Shown: positions 27,101 to 40,300, counted from the first letter of the stretch. The stretch: DNA of 60,000 nucleotides from Bolinopsis microptera (GCF_026151205.1 NC_087073.1:20552837-20612836); one strand, 5' to 3'. Notes: generated from the sequence alone by a model not told the origin. Translations and numbers: made by a program.

Positions 27101-30100
27101 AAATAATATATATAATATATATATATGGTTATACATAATAACATTCCTATACTTGCAGGATGAAATAGCTACAAATATTTAGTTTGGTAATAAGATAGTA
27201 GACATTAATCGGTCGTGCTATTTAGTGGAAGACGGTTAGCTACACAGCTACATTATCAGTTAATTGCTACAGTAAACAGAAGTAGAGTAAATCATCTTAT
27301 TTCACTAAACTATACTTACACTGCCAATGATAGAAGCATCGTTTTACATTGAGTTGATGCTCAGGAGCAATGTCAAAGTCAATGTTGTGATACACACAGG
27401 GAGTACACGGGAAAAACTTGGGTAGTGGTGGGAAATTGGGAACACGATCTCCGTACACACGCGCTTCTTCCAGACGCTTCTGTTCGTCACGCAGCTGTCG
27501 TTCTCTTCGTTCCAGATCCTAGAATTTAAAATCAGTGAGTGTGTGTGTGAAATGTAATGTGAACTGGAGAACTAGGAAATGAAACAGCTGAGAGTAAATT
27601 GTAAACTGTAAAAGTGCAATGAGTACAATGAGTCGCCGATAAAATGAAGATGAATGTTGTACAATGTACAATGTACATGATGATAAAATTAGGTTCTTAC
27701 CTCTTCTCTTTTACGAAACTCGTTCTCCACCAATTTCTGAAATGATATGATACTTGTTTTGTGAATAAGATAGTTATAAATATTTATACGGAATTTCCCA
27801 GACTTTGATTAGATGCGGACATAAATTATAGTGACAGCGTTGAATCAGTTACTTCAGAATTACTTCAAAGTTAGTTCAGACTATCTCGAGGTACAGTTGA
27901 AATCAAGTTATTTGATGAACGTGAAGTCATGTTCCAAGAAATACTAATTGTGTAAGACAATGCTCGGATACAAATAACTTATTTCCCATGAAATTCTCTG
28001 ACTGTTTAAAAACTGCACAATGTAAAATTTAATCAGATTCGATTTAACACGTCATTTATATCTTGAAATGATAAAATTGGTTCTACACTGTTCTCCTATA
28101 ATACTACCCGTCATTATTACACTTCATGCTACAGGGAACGTAATACATTTACAAGATGTGCCCAGGTGTACACGCAATTTCATTTGCACCAGTGCTGTGA
28201 CTACTCATGAACACTGTACACTATAAAGCAGCTGTCACGTGATTTGAAGCAGCTGTCACGTGATATAACACAATAATACCTTGAAGCTCCCCACTTCCTA
28301 CGCGTGGCAAAACACATGTTTTGTGGCTGAATACCTAACATACCATCACACGCTCCCTGAACACACACTGTACTGTTACCTTGTAACAATGTAACAGTGT
28401 GTGTTGGTATGCTGTGTAAGGTATAATATTATCTTGTAATGTTATGAGTACTAGTGAGTACACAGCACTTAAGACTTGTGTGCCATGCAGTCTATTAATT
28501 TAGTATCCAGAAAGAGACACTAAAATCATGTAATTCAGAGTTTATGTCTAATTTCATATGTATAATGTAAGACCATGACCATAACATGTGGTATGTAACA
28601 GTATGTGTAACATACTGTGTTATGTGTGTACAGTGAAGGCTATTGCTCTGGATCATACTATTGCATTGGTTCGTAACAAGTTAATATTGGTTGGTAACTA
28701 GTTAGTGATACGAGTACAATGTACTTACACTACACAATAGTACCTAACTACCCCCCCCCCCCCCCCCCCCCCTTATAACATGACTATAACTATAACACGC
28801 CTTCATCTAATCAGGTGCTGTCCTCATTATTTGATTATATATGATCTGAGAGGCGCAGTCTTTAATAAAACCACCCTGCCACAATACGATCTTACGACAC
28901 ACACAGCTGTGTATACACTATACAATACACGGGCCGTAAGAGAGTAATTGCAGGGCAGGTCGAGTGAAGGCAGCAGTGGTCGGATGAGATCGATTATTCC
29001 TAATCTGTGGCATTATTAGCGTCGTAGCTAATTTACTAGGAGGCAGCTAGCTGAGAGCATCGCCAAGCTAATCCTACTGTTATGTGAGCTAGGGTATGTC
29101 TGCAACTTTGTGTTTTTAGATGCTAGATATTTTTTAGAATTCTAAATATGCCAAATGACTAGTAAGGAGGTTGTGTCATTATTCGAGAATGTGTGTACTA
29201 CTCTCAAGAATGTACGGAATAAGAAGAAGAAGTCATAATAAGTTGAATTAGCCGGATCATGTCCGGGCGGTAGGTCAGGGGTGTTGTAAATCAGGGTAAT
29301 TAGCCGCCAATTAGTATCCAGGGGTGTTGTAAATCAGAGCAATTAGCCGCCAATTAGTATCATCTCTGTAAATGTGGATACTGGAGGTGTACTTGTTTAG
29401 ACACATGACAGTTGTTCTGGCTTTGATTGGTCAACGCTGGAAGCTAACTGGTTAATTGCTGTCACGAGCCAGAAAAAATATGGTTCAATATCTATATCTT
29501 TACAGCAGTATAATACACTATACACTATACAGTAGTACCAATCGAATTTAGTCCGTACCTGATACCAATCTTATTTAGTCGCGATAACTACACGTGGAAA
29601 CTACTCCATATAATGATATATGGTAAGAATACATATCTTGTTTTAGAAGATTTCTGATTGTTCCCGATTAGAGTCAGTGATGACGGTCGCGGTGTTATCA
29701 GAACTGCTTCTAATCAGAAATTATCAGAAATATTCTTGAAAGAAGCACAGAATGAGGCTCAATAACAGTGCTATTTGATATGTGTCGTGTACGTGGAAAC
29801 TCAATACGTGGCAAGAGCCAAGATCGTGCTCAATAGTCAGGACTTGTCTTCTGCAGTAAAGGTGGTGTAGTGGTCAAATACAGGAAATGGTTGGTGGTAT
29901 TAGGTATATAGTTGGATACGGTCCGTGGATAGTAACTTGTGGCAATTATTGTAATTGGGTAACTTCGATTCTAATTCCTAATTAGGTTACTAAAATTGGA
30001 TTATTTTGGTTGCTGAAAAATCTGAATCAACGTCACAATACTTCGATACTAAGTCTCGCTTGAATGGTATAAATGTACCTTTTTGGGTATTCTTAATGTG

Positions 30101-33100
30101 AAAGGATTTTTTAAATATAAGAATTTATTTATTTATTATATTTAAATATCTGCTTTTTCAAAGATGAAATCACGTAACACAAATCAAGATTAGATTCAAC
30201 AAATTAATAAGAATAATTCAAAATTTGAAATTTAAATGAGCTGTAGAATAATCATTCAAAAACATTTTCAGACCATCAAGGCCAGGCTTCGAGAGTGCAA
30301 TGACCTTCATGATTAGAAGATTATGCTATTGATTACATGAATTGAGTAACCCCCATGCTAATTTATAATAAAGCATCCCCATGCAATGCATTTGTAGCTC
30401 AATTTCCCAAAGTTTTCTATCTTAGTCTATCTTTGAACTTAAGAACTTGGTCGTAGACACGATGTATAACTAGATTGATATGACAAGGGCTAAAGTGTTA
30501 TGCTCAAAACCATGCCTGGAAATCTCTTCAGAAACTTGAGCATATAATTATATATCGTTAGCTCACTGCTATCAAAGGCCAAAACGTGGCAAAACTACTA
30601 AAATGGACAAATGCGGCATTCTTTATAAGAGATATCTTTCTAAAAAATATTTCAAACATTTAAACACGAAATGTATGCAAGGTATGTATGAAAAGCTCCA
30701 GTGAACAGGCTTGATGTCTGGACGGGGAGCAAGTGTGAAACAGTACTGATACTAAGATTAAATAAGACAATTCATTGGACTTGCAGCAAGTAAAAAATGT
30801 TATATGAAAAGTATTTACTGACCTCAGCATTTGGCTGGAGGACTTCTGTATTTATTTCTTCCTAAAATTGAAACAATGCCAAATGATGCCAAAAATCAAA
30901 TGAGAGAAGTCACACTTGAAAATCTAAAAAGAAACCACAAGAAAAGTGCTAAAAACAGGCCCGGTGCTGAGAAATCTTACTTGTTTATGCATGGTCTCCT
31001 CGTTGCCATACTGTTTAGGAGGCTGAGAGTTAAAAGAGGCAGCACCTGACCCATAACCTGCACCACCGTAGCTAGAGGTAGGAGGTGCGGGAGCACCGTA
31101 CCCTGCACCGTATCCAGTAGAACTGACAGGGGCTACTGCCGGCTGGGTGATCTGAGCAGATGGCTGCGTTATCACTGGAGCTACAGATACTGTTGCTGGT
31201 TCCGATGGCTGAAATGGGATACGGTTTGAGTGATAAGATAATAACGGTCTTGATAACAGCTGTTATTTAATATATAACAATGAACGTGCAATTAAAGCCA
31301 CCACAATTATCTCATCATATCATATCACTTGTACACAAATTGATGGTCAATGGAAAAATGTACTTACAGCGCCGAATGGATCGTCTAAACCAGCTACAAC
31401 CGTGGTAGATTGTGCAGAGACCTGCATAACTGATGGATCCTGAAAAGTTTATGTTAGAGCCCTGAACTCACACTAATTGTCACTATGAAAGATTGATTGA
31501 ACAGTTCTGAACAAAGTTTTCAAATAGACACATTGACATTTTTTGTTCACAATTCTATGAGAACAATGTAATCAAAATATTTAGTTACAGCGCCATGAAG
31601 TGTCATGAAGTGTCAAATTGAGATGTACAAAGAGCTCTTTCAGCAACTTACCATGAATGGATTGACCTGGCCTGGATCGGCGAATGGGTTTTCTTCATCC
31701 ATCTTGCCTAGAGAAGAAATGTTATCAAATGTCACTATACACTATGTAAAATGAAATAAGGCGATCGCGATAGTGAACATGATTAAAAGATAGCTCTTAT
31801 CTGAAAATGGAGTAAGAGAAGATGATGTATTATCTAATCGAAATGAATGATTTGAAAGAGCCCGCAATAGTAAAAAACATACATGAGACATTGAGACAAG
31901 TATTATTCTCAAAACAAAGCTCAATCAAGGAAAACCCCTGGACATCAAATATAATAAATTAAACTATTGTTTAGAGTTTTATCAGATGGAAATGGCAATA
32001 TTTACATGGTACAAAATAATATAAAAGATGCTTGTCTCTAATCAAGATAGCTTTTGGGTTTTGAAATCAATGTTATACACATTCAGACGAAAGTTGAAAA
32101 TGATTTACTTATCATCTAATTTCTTATCAAATTCCTCAAATACTTTATTCTGAAGTTCTATAATTTCATCATCAACAGCCTCAACTGATAAGACTTCTGG
32201 TATGTAGAACTGCATCATATTTTCAATGCCATTTTTCAAAGTCACAGATGAACTAGGACAGCCTGAACATGATCCCTGTAGAGCAAGCTTGACTATGCCA
32301 TCCTCAAAAGCTACAAACCTTATGTCACCACCATCTTCCATGACAGTTGGTCTAATTCTGGTGTCCAAAAGTTCTTTTATCATGATAGTGGTCTCATCAT
32401 CGTCATCATTGATTGAGCTTGTTGAAGCTAATGTTGCTTCATCAAGAAGGACAGGCTGATTACTCGAAAAGAAGTCCATTATGCAAGCAAAGATGTCCGG
32501 TTTCATAGTATTCCAGGGTTGCTCATTATCATCCTTTGTGACACTTATAAAATCAGGTGCAAGGAATACTCTAGTTACACCTTCAATCCTGAAAAGCTGA
32601 CGAGCGAGGGGTGATATCCTTGAATTTTCTAAGGAGTTGAAATCATAAGTTCCTATGTGATCCAGAATCTGGATACCAGGAATGAATTTAAGACTGTTTG
32701 GATTTGGTGTTGTTTGAGTTTGTATAAACATCCCACGATTTTGCAATATAAGTGGAGTTTGATTCCAATTCTGTAGAGAATGTCTTAGGAGACTAGTGCT
32801 GACTAGTGAGCTTCTGCTAAGGATTCGTTTCATTTTGCTCCTAATTTGGATTCAAAGATAATTAACTTATATGACTAACACAAGATAAAGAGTGAACTAA
32901 AAAGTGATATAATAACAAATGTTTTGAAATAATTGCATATTGCATTGTACAGTTACCAAATGGCGCAAACTTAAAGATTTATAAAAATGGCGTGTTGATC
33001 CTCACTGATTAAGTGAAACCGGTCAAGGTGTCAGCTACCAAATGGGTTCAAACAATATAGAATGTTACGGAGTATTTACGAAATAATGTCTCTATGATGC

Positions 33101-33394
33101 CAAACTTTGATAACTTTAAAAAATTAAGGTATGTAATCTTCGAAATCAAATTGCAAAAGGTGTAACTCTTACTTCTTAACCACCAGTGGACTTAAAATTT
33201 GCTTTTTATAGGCTGGAGTTTACAAATACCATTCACTTTAAAACTAAAAGGAAAACCCACTTAAAGTGATAACAGAAATGAAACATCTACATACCTTGTA
33301 TAAATAATCAATATTGTTAGCAGCTACACTCCAATTTGATGTTCACAAAGGTGAAACCTTACTTACCTAGCTTCTTAGTCTCGGTTCCCTTCAT
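24143..33394 (-). CDS. SCAMP: Secretory carrier-associated membrane protein (SCAMP), complete, 10 coding exons
   Basis: Four-pass protein of secretory vesicles, trans-Golgi and endosomes, acting in exocytosis and endocytic sorting. Exons (minus strand): 33394-33367, 31707-31652, 31439-31368, 31208-30981, 27736-27701, 27518-27320, 26562-26400, then one of 26149-26048 or 25989-25888, then 25553-25436 and 24256-24143. All phases agree, giving about 371 codons, or 360 if translation starts at the Met at 31702. The N-terminus has the EH-domain ligands ENPF and VNPF plus DPFG, then a Tyr/Gly/Pro-rich stretch and a charged coiled coil ([12 protein letters not shown] onward). The conserved core follows: [22 protein letters not shown]1-2, the cytosolic loop [12 protein letters not shown] (CWYRPIYKAFR in vertebrates), TM3, GWITAF and TM4. 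The C-tail ends AVLRSL. AG|GCAAG just before the 31702 Met is a splice acceptor, which proves that an upstream exon exists. The 33394 exon (MKGTETKKL) joins it in frame but is inferred. Confidence 0.93.
25225..25290. repeat. 12-bp tandem repeat, about five units
   Basis: AACTAAGTGATC is repeated without change in the SCAMP intron before the last exon. Confidence 0.9.
25888..25989 (-). other. SCAMP: SCAMP alternative exon B (third membrane segment)
   Basis: This 102-bp exon encodes [20 protein letters not shown] plus [13 protein letters not shown]. It has a TTTCAG acceptor and a GTGAGTA donor, phase 2 at both ends. It is the same length and phase as exon A, 58 bp upstream, and 21 of 33 residues are identical. 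Either exon can join the 26400 donor to the 25553 acceptor in frame. Confidence 0.9.
26048..26149 (-). other. SCAMP: SCAMP alternative exon A (third membrane segment)
   Basis: This 102-bp exon encodes [20 protein letters not shown] plus [13 protein letters not shown]. It has an ATACCAG acceptor and a GTAAGTT donor, phase 2 at both ends. Its acceptor side continues the conserved SCAMP loop (AVR|TDSS, compare AFR|SDSS in vertebrates). Relative to exon B it is glycine-rich at the lumenal end and has W-H in place of F-Q in mid-membrane. Confidence 0.9.
26875..26956. repeat. Short tandem repeat, three units
   Basis: Three copies of about 26 bp (CATTGTAGGCCCCACGCCCC with TA) lie in the SCAMP intron between the 27320 and 26562 exons. 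Confidence 0.8.
27737..30980 (-). other. Large SCAMP intron
   Basis: A 3.2-kb intron between the Tyr/Gly/Pro exon and the coiled-coil exon. It contains a 22-base poly-C run at 28751-28772, a duplicated GCAGCTGTCACGTGAT near 28225-28265 with E-box cores, and a repeated CCAATTAGTATC segment near 29300-29365. No coding region is seen. Confidence 0.7.
32105..32833 (-). CDS. NFU1: NFU1 mitochondrial iron-sulfur cluster scaffold, intronless
   Basis: Late-acting mitochondrial carrier that passes 4Fe-4S clusters to targets such as lipoate synthase. This is a 242-residue single-exon frame. Residues 1-34 are basic, Ser/Leu-rich and lack acidic residues ([20 protein letters not shown]), as expected for a mitochondrial presequence. 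The Nfu N domain begins at [16 protein letters not shown] (35-50) and runs to about residue 125. After an acidic linker, the NifU-type C domain spans about 148-225 with [11 protein letters not shown] and the cluster-binding CxxC pair C189/C192 in GSCSGCPSS. Length and motif order match animal NFU1, and nothing is broken. The gene lies on the same strand between the inferred first SCAMP exon (33367) and the second (31707), so it is nested in that intron. Absence of introns among intron-rich neighbours suggests a retrocopy that became, or remained, functional. Confidence 0.95.
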   Translation of the reverse strand: MKRILSRSSLVSTSLLRHSLQNWNQTPLILQNRGMFIQTQTTPNPNSLKFIPGIQILDHIGTYDFNSLENSRISPLARQLFRIEGVTRVFLAPDFISVTKDDNEQPWNTMKPDIFACIMDFFSSNQPVLLDEATLASTSSINDDDDETTIMIKELLDTRIRPTVMEDGGDIRFVAFEDGIVKLALQGSCSGCPSSSVTLKNGIENMMQFYIPEVLSVEAVDDEIIELQNKVFEEFDKKLDDK

Positions 33395-33881
33395 ATAGAG
33401 AAGAAAAGAAGCTTGAAATGAGCGCTGCGCATAGGGATAGGCACGTACCCTTGGTAAAAAGCTTGCAAGATTCGAGATCTTTTGACAGGGTTCTTCCTCA
33501 TTTAATTCTCAGTGACGGATTTCCCGATCATTCAGATAAGACGAGTGTGAACAATTCGTTACCGCATCCTTTCGACTGGGATTGATAGCACAAGAGGGTT
33601 TCAAACCCGTTATCTTCCACCAAAGAGACAACATTTAACCAGATACAAGTTTGGCCTGATCTCGGCGAAAGATACAATCCACAACAAGTAATAGTTTATA
33701 GCAATACACTATAGCATAGGTGCAGATTTCGTTTTGAGGTGAACTTTTAAGTTTTTTTTCCTCCTCGGGCACATTCGTAACCTACGGGCCAGGTAAACCT
33801 AAACTACATATTGACCGTTATGTACGTCGGTATCTGTTCATGTTGAGGAGCCAAATCATCTGAAAAGCCCTAAACCTATAT

Positions 33882-34060
33882 TTTGCTCAGGCACGTAGCC
33901 AGGATTTTTCTTTGGGGGGGGGGGGCTGTCGGCGAGCGAAGCTGCAAGCTGTGGCAGGGGTCTGGGGGCGCGGCCCCCAGCGGGGTCCAGGTAAGGGGCG
34001 GACCCCATTGGCGGGGGCTAGGGGGGCGCAGCCCCCCGGAAAATTTTTGCGAAATAGGGT
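33882..34060. repeat. GC-rich dispersed-repeat fragment
   Basis: It starts with GGCACGTAGCCAGGATTTTT, runs through a poly-G tract, and then shows alternating GGGGGCGCGGCCCCC-like short palindromes before ending at GGAAAATTTTTGCG. Composition is sharply unlike the flanks. This style of sequence is common as an interspersed repeat in marine invertebrate genomes. A related opening (CAGGCACGTCGCCAGGG) occurs at 24401-24418. Confidence 0.7.
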
Positions 34061-34885
34061 GTTATGTTATTAGGCTAAATTGAAAGTTTAATGAATTTAC
34101 AAAAATGTATGGTTTGGCATAATCATTGCCTACAATCCTGACCTGAGTAATTTACCCCTTTGAGACTTTATTTTGGGTTGAAAATTGAGTTTATCGAGAG
34201 GAAGTGAAAAATCTCTGGTTCAAATTTGGATTTGAAGCCATGTTTAATTTTTTCTGTTGAGGTCAATTTTTTGCGCAGAAAGCGTTCGATTTTAGGGGAA
34301 AAAAATGTATGTTTGCTTTTAATTTTTATGGTGCCGACGGCACCTGAAATCGACGAAATCTGCAGGGGTGCACTATAGCGAGTTAAAAATAGCATGAGGT
34401 TGCCTAGTAGGGTGATACTCCATGCCATTTGCACTAGCACCGAAGCCCAAGCTTCCAACTTAAAGACAATCATGTGTTTTGGAGGAGCCATATTAGGTCA
34501 TCATCATCATCACTTGATAGTCACATTTTCAAATAATTGCAAGAGGACGAACACGATAATATGTAATAACTCCTTCTACTTCGTTACAGTATAAAAGATT
34601 AAAGCTTAATCGCTCTGCTACAGCTAAATAAAATTTGTGTAGCGCTCGATTCATACACTTCATAAATTTCAATGTCATGTCAGATCGTAATACCAAAAAC
34701 TTTTGCGCGGCGCGCACGGCATCGCATTAAATTTTAAATTAAAATATAAACCATTTGCCAAAATGCTAAAAGGGTATTCGTTCGCGATTTGCTCAATCGA
34801 TAAAACTTTGTTGCCTAACCTGTCAGATGTCAGATCACAACTTTTTCAAGTGTGAGTGCAGTTGCATCGTGTTTACAATTTATTT
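34061..34885. other. Intergenic, nothing recognised
   Basis: Short overlapping frames on both strands with no family resemblance. No regulatory element can be named. Confidence 0.4.
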
Positions 34886-35100
34886 ATAGCAAGAGCCCTC
34901 TCGCTTGTGAAATAAGCGCGTCACGCAGTACGCGTAGACGTACATGTGAAAGCAAATGACAAAACGTAAAACACAAAATGTTACTAGTATACATTTTTAA
35001 ATTAATGAGCGCCATTAGGGATCGGATGATGATTAATCACTTAACACTCGACTTGGAGGACTTCGCCTGCACTTCGACGCGCATCGCAAACTATTATTAT

Positions 35101-35726
35101 ATTACCTGGGGACCTCAGGCTATTATGTTCATAAACATAGAAATTCGGCGGAATGACAGGCTGAGCGCGGCTCAGTAACGCAAACTAGCATTCTTGCTTC
35201 GTCGTCGATTCTTGCTTCGTCGTCGATCGTCGCGTCAATCAATTCGAAACCCTAACTTTTTAATTTGATCCTTATAATTGACGATGTCAATTCATCTCAG
35301 CTCGGCGCGGCACAGTAGCTTAGCGCATTTCACAGATCTAGAGAAGCCTCATTGAGTGCGCGGCGCGGCACAGTAACGCATCGCGCTACAAATTTGATCC
35401 CTGCAACCGGCAACCTTAACCCTTGTAATTCACATAGCCATGTGTCTACGCGTACTGCGTGACGCGCTTGTTTCACTTCGGCGGTCGCGCGCTACTGCAA
35501 GCGAGAGGGCTCAGGTTTGAGGTTAGAGCAACCCTTAATTGTAACGCGATGCGTTATAACTGTGCCGCGCCGCGCACTCAATGCAAATGAGGCTTCTCAC
35601 AGCAACGAAGTAGCGCGCGCCGGGCTAGTCCATTAACAATGAACAAACTTACTGAGCCGCGCTCAGCCTGTCATTCCTCCGAATCTCTATGTTTATGAAC
35701 ATAATAGCCTGAGGTCCCCTGGTAAT
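35101..35726. mobile_element. Inverted-repeat element with about 77-bp terminal repeats
   Basis: The left end TTACCTGGGGACCTCAGGCT and onward is inverted at the right end (AGCCTGAGGTCCCCTGGTAA) with only a few mismatches over about 77 bp, including TATTATGTTCATAAACATAG and TGACAGGCTGAGCGCGGCTC. Further inverted pairs occur: GAGAAGCCTCATT...GTGCGCGGCGCGGCACAGT at 35340-35377 against 35563-35600, and an outer pair GCAAGAGCCCTCTCGCTTGT at 34888 against 35490-35515. No transposase frame is present, so it looks non-autonomous and rearranged or nested. Confidence 0.8.
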
Positions 35727-37313
35727 GGATAAACATGATGCCACATGACTGCAGATATATTTGTATTACGTCGGTGACCACTGACCATCAGTCCTCACGG
35801 CTTACTGTCATTCCATTTAGTGTATTGGGGCGAAAGCCACGATACAGCTGCGAACTAGCGTTAAAATGCTCCGCTGTCGAAAAACTGTCTCGATCACGTG
35901 ATATTACCATAATATAAGGAAGTTGGTCGAATTTCTTGTATGGTTAGGGTTTCAGCATATGCTTCAGTAAGGGATTGGGTTAGGGTTAGGGTTGGGATCA
36001 GATTCTAGAGGATAAGGGTTTTGAATAGTCATTCAGGGCCACGTAGAGAACGTGTTAAAAAGTCACGTGACAGTCGAGTGTAGAGTGATTAATCACCAAC
36101 CGAAGTGAAACACATCATATCATATTTTGTTTGAATAAAAAATTGTAAATAATGCAGAAATATGTCCGACAAAATAAGAATTTTCACAAATTTTACATCA
36201 CTCCCTCAACTCACGTGTGCAGTATTGAGTATTCAATATTTTGATTACAAAATAAAACGTTTTCAAAGCAAAAGTGAATCAGATAAAATGCAATGGTATT
36301 TTGGGTATTTTACTTGAAATTGGTGCCTGCAGTTATATTACTGCAGTTATATTACTTACTGCAGTTATATTACTTTTCCATGATCATTCGAATTTCACGA
36401 AAGCACGTCGAGAAATAGAAACTGATACACTAAATTTGAGTTAGGTTATTTAACTTAAAGTACACTGAACATCAGTGCACTCAAAGGACGCTGAACTTGA
36501 AGAAATTAATCTACAAGTTCAAAGACATGTAGTTGCAGTATAATATATGGTCGCTTAAACTTAAAAATTAAAATCTGGTAGCTTGTTTTGATTGATCATA
36601 CTTCTCCAAAAATCTGGATTTGAGTGAACTTACTTACAAAGTAGAATATTCATCAAGATTAGAGACATTGTTCCGCATACTGAAACTGCAGAGGGCTCGC
36701 CCAACTACCTTCAACCATTCGAATACCAAAATGAGTTTCATTTCTCAAAACTCAAACAGATTATGCTCTTGACTTTGAGGTTTAGAAAATTTTTGTGTCA
36801 ACTTTAATATTAGTTTCAATAATTCAATAAAGGTACACACAAATCTGATCTAATAATTTAAACGAACTTAAAATAATTTAATCAATCAAAATTTAGTTAA
36901 AACTTTAATTAAAAGCAAATAAATACCGAAATGTTATTAAGTCACTGAATATTGTGTCTGAGAACCAATTTAAATCAAAAAGAATTGATCAAGTTAATTA
37001 TCGAAAGCATGAAGAGAAGGGCATCTGAAACTACAAGCTTAATAATTAAGTTAGCAATGGTCTACTAGTAATGGAAAACACAACAGTCAAAAAACTAAAA
37101 GCTCAAACGAATCTAATAACAACATTGAAAAAATAAATTCAATAAAAATCGTATACTGAAGACGGATATAATAAGATCACATGCGGCAAGTGAGTGACAT
37201 GCGGCCGGACCGGAATCACGCATAAAACCAACCCGTGGTATGTTACAACTTTACACACAAAACCCTAGCTGGAGGGGGACCTAACGACAAAGACCTACTA
37301 GTACAGGTCGGAC
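35727..37313. other. AT-rich intergenic region downstream of UNC13
   Basis: No coding region recognised. It holds a short telomere-like patch (GGGTTAGGGTTAGGGTTGGG, about 35977-35996), CACGTGAC motifs and three ACTGCAGTTATATTACT-type repeats near 36330-36375. It must contain the UNC13 3' UTR, but I do not see a convincing minus-strand AATAAA. Confidence 0.5.
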
Positions 37314-40300
37314 CTATACTATTTCTGTTCTCTCTAATTTCTTCAACTTTACAAACTCCTGGGCCACTTCATCGTGGACTCTCTGAGACAGGATGATAAC
37401 AATGCTCATGTTCTCTTTAGTCAGGTAAAGGGACCGGCCCAGATCTAGTCTGTCTTGTATTGAACCTGTTTCAACGACTTGGCGGAGCGGCATGACAGCC
37501 ACACCCACCAGAAGATCTGTTTTCATCAGACACCAGTCTTTTACTGAGAACTGTAGTTCATAGTCTATTGGGTCGTTTGGCTTCATTATTTTCCTGAGAT
37601 TGAGCTTGATTAATTTACATTTTACAAACAACAATACTGTATTGAAAGAATCGATGATAATCACCTAGTCAATTAACATCTAAATTGAACCAAAAATAAA
37701 ATTCGTCACAATTAAATGAATTGATGCTTCAATCGTAATTAACTTTAAGTTATTGACTTACAAATGGAAAGATTCGTTGAAGAGTGGAGAGTAAGTCTTG
37801 TTTTTAGTGCCAGTAGTGAACTTTCTCTTTACCCCCGACGTTCCAGGCCCGATAAGGTTCACCTCTACGAAGGGACGGAACATTTTCGTTGTGTTCCAGT
37901 GCAATCGGCTCGCGGAAACCACTGAAATTAATGAATCAAGTCGCCCTATTCATGTTGCTATATTCAAGTATTCAAGTATTCATATTGACATAAAGGCGTA
38001 TATATCATATTTACTCTCCGTAGGTACTCGGTATTACAACAGCTTTGCTCGGTATATTTCGTAGACTGATAATACATAAACGCACGCAATGGCGAAATTC
38101 CAAAGCTATAATAGTGAGAAATAACAGTTTAGAAGGGAATACAAACCTTTCACAGTACAGTCATGATGCTCCTGTCCAGGTGGAGTGAAGAGGTCCACCT
38201 GCAGCTGAATCTCACCCTGAGAATCCTCCTCAGCGAACCGGTTCTGATTGTCAGCCTGAGTCACAAAGTTCTTGATCAGGGTATCCGTAGTGAGTCTGTA
38301 CTGAGACAACACTTTCCTCAAGTCACGCATCTCTGTCATCTTCTCCAGATTCCTGGCCTTCAAACATTTACCGCTCGAGTCCGTGAAATACGCTTTGAGC
38401 ATGTCCAACATGGCTTCGACCACCTGGCTTTGCTTGCTGTTCAGTTCTTGAACCTCCTCGTGGGCTATACAGTTGATGTCTGGTAGGATTATTATTTCCT
38501 CGAAAAGTTTTAAAGTTCTTTTCCAAGTTTGCTGAAAAAGTGGTTTCCGGACGTCATCGTATAGGCTGTCGACAAATATTTTGAAGACAACATCAAAATA
38601 TTCGATCAAAGGAGAAACAATTTCAGTGTAGTCCTCTCCGTTTTTACTCCTCACATTCCGCAAATCGTTTTTAATGTCCCGGATGCATTTCTCGATCTCA
38701 GGCTTCATATTTTTCACTAAATCAGAAATAACATTGTTCCTAGCATCCTTCAACCTCTTTTGAGTGCCCTCCAGGGTTTGTTTAGCAGTGATGTCCAACA
38801 GTTCTCCTCCCATTGTTTTGAAGATAGACTCCAGCTCCTCTCTGACGCGGTGGATGTTACACAGAATCACACACGACGTTCCAAGACCCCCGGATGTTCC
38901 CAGATTCTTTTTGAACACGTCTATGATCCGTTTGGTGTATTCTATGAGAACCACATCGATAGTTTCACAAAATCGGTTGTGGTATTTGTCTCGCAGAGCG
39001 GGTATCGGGCATTTCATCTTGTCCAAAGAATCGTAGGTTGCTCTCAAAGAACTGAAAATGTCGATGACTGAGGAGGAGTGTTTGATGGTCTGATTGGGTT
39101 GAACTGTGAATGTGTCTTTGTCAAGACTCTTGATTAAGAACATGTTCTTGATTTTACTGTCTGACTCTTGAAGATGTTTCATCACGAACGGCTCGAACCA
39201 TTTGGGATAATCTGGCAAGGAATTCTCGTATTCTTGGAGGTGAGCTATTTTCTTGTCGTACACGAACTTGACAGTCATCTGGAATCCCATGATGTCGGAG
39301 GTAAGAATTTCGCTGAGCCAGGCATCGAGATTCTCCGTCAAGTCAGTCTTCAAGTCACGTGACAACAGCTCCCAGAATGTTTGCGCTGACAGGGCCGCGT
39401 GGGGGAAAAACCTGTAGTGCAGAGAAAAATTAGAAAGACTCATATCAGCAAAATACTTGGCAGTTATTTGCAATATTATCATGAACAACGGTTCAGATTA
39501 CCACCGAAAATCGTTTGATAAAAAGTACACATTTTGAATAACATTAACATAAAGATAAATTGTACATAAACAAAAAATAGCAAACCTGTTAAAGATAGGT
39601 TCATAAAACATCTTGTCTTCCTTCATTTCCACTAGAATCAGGGTTATAAGCTTCTTCCAGTAGGCTATCTTAGCGTGTTCAGTATTTTCTTCTGTGTTCG
39701 CATACTTAGAATAGACCTCGTCTGTTTTGGTACTGATAAAATCGTAGGTATTCTCCAAACACAACTGTGAATTTAATAAGAATTAGGCGATATGTAATAA
39801 CGGGTGATGACTAAAAAATGAGACTTTTTTCAAGGGTCTTTTTAGTGTCGATAAAACTATTTTTGGTTCAAACCAATGAAACAATGTTGTAAAGCGGGCA
39901 ATTTTAAACAAGTACATGGTCAATGACAAGCGCCCATGAGCCCATTTTGATTGGTTCAGGAGGGCTTCTTTCTTCAAGCTCAAAATTCCGTCTGTACAGT
40001 TGGGCCTAAAATCGTGTTGGCACAGTCTCTTCTTTTGTGCCCTAGGGCCCATGTATGTTGCTAGCCATATTCCGGGCATGTACATATGTTGCCAGGACTC
40101 TAAAAAAGTCCTCTATGGGTTGAGATTGTCAAAATTTACTTTGGTCGATCACTTTTGGGACGAAATTAACCCTATGGGCTGCAAGTAAACATGTGGTTTT
40201 CGCAGAAAAATACGATCTAGCCCCATCCTAACGAACCACCTTCCACCCTTTGGGGATATTTTCTTGTTACAGGAACAACACCAGGCAAGGCTCCAAGCAC

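Noticed and set aside
38163-39362. Plus-strand frames up to 107 codons opposite the MUN exon
   Set aside because: They are shadows of the well-supported minus-strand UNC13 exon.
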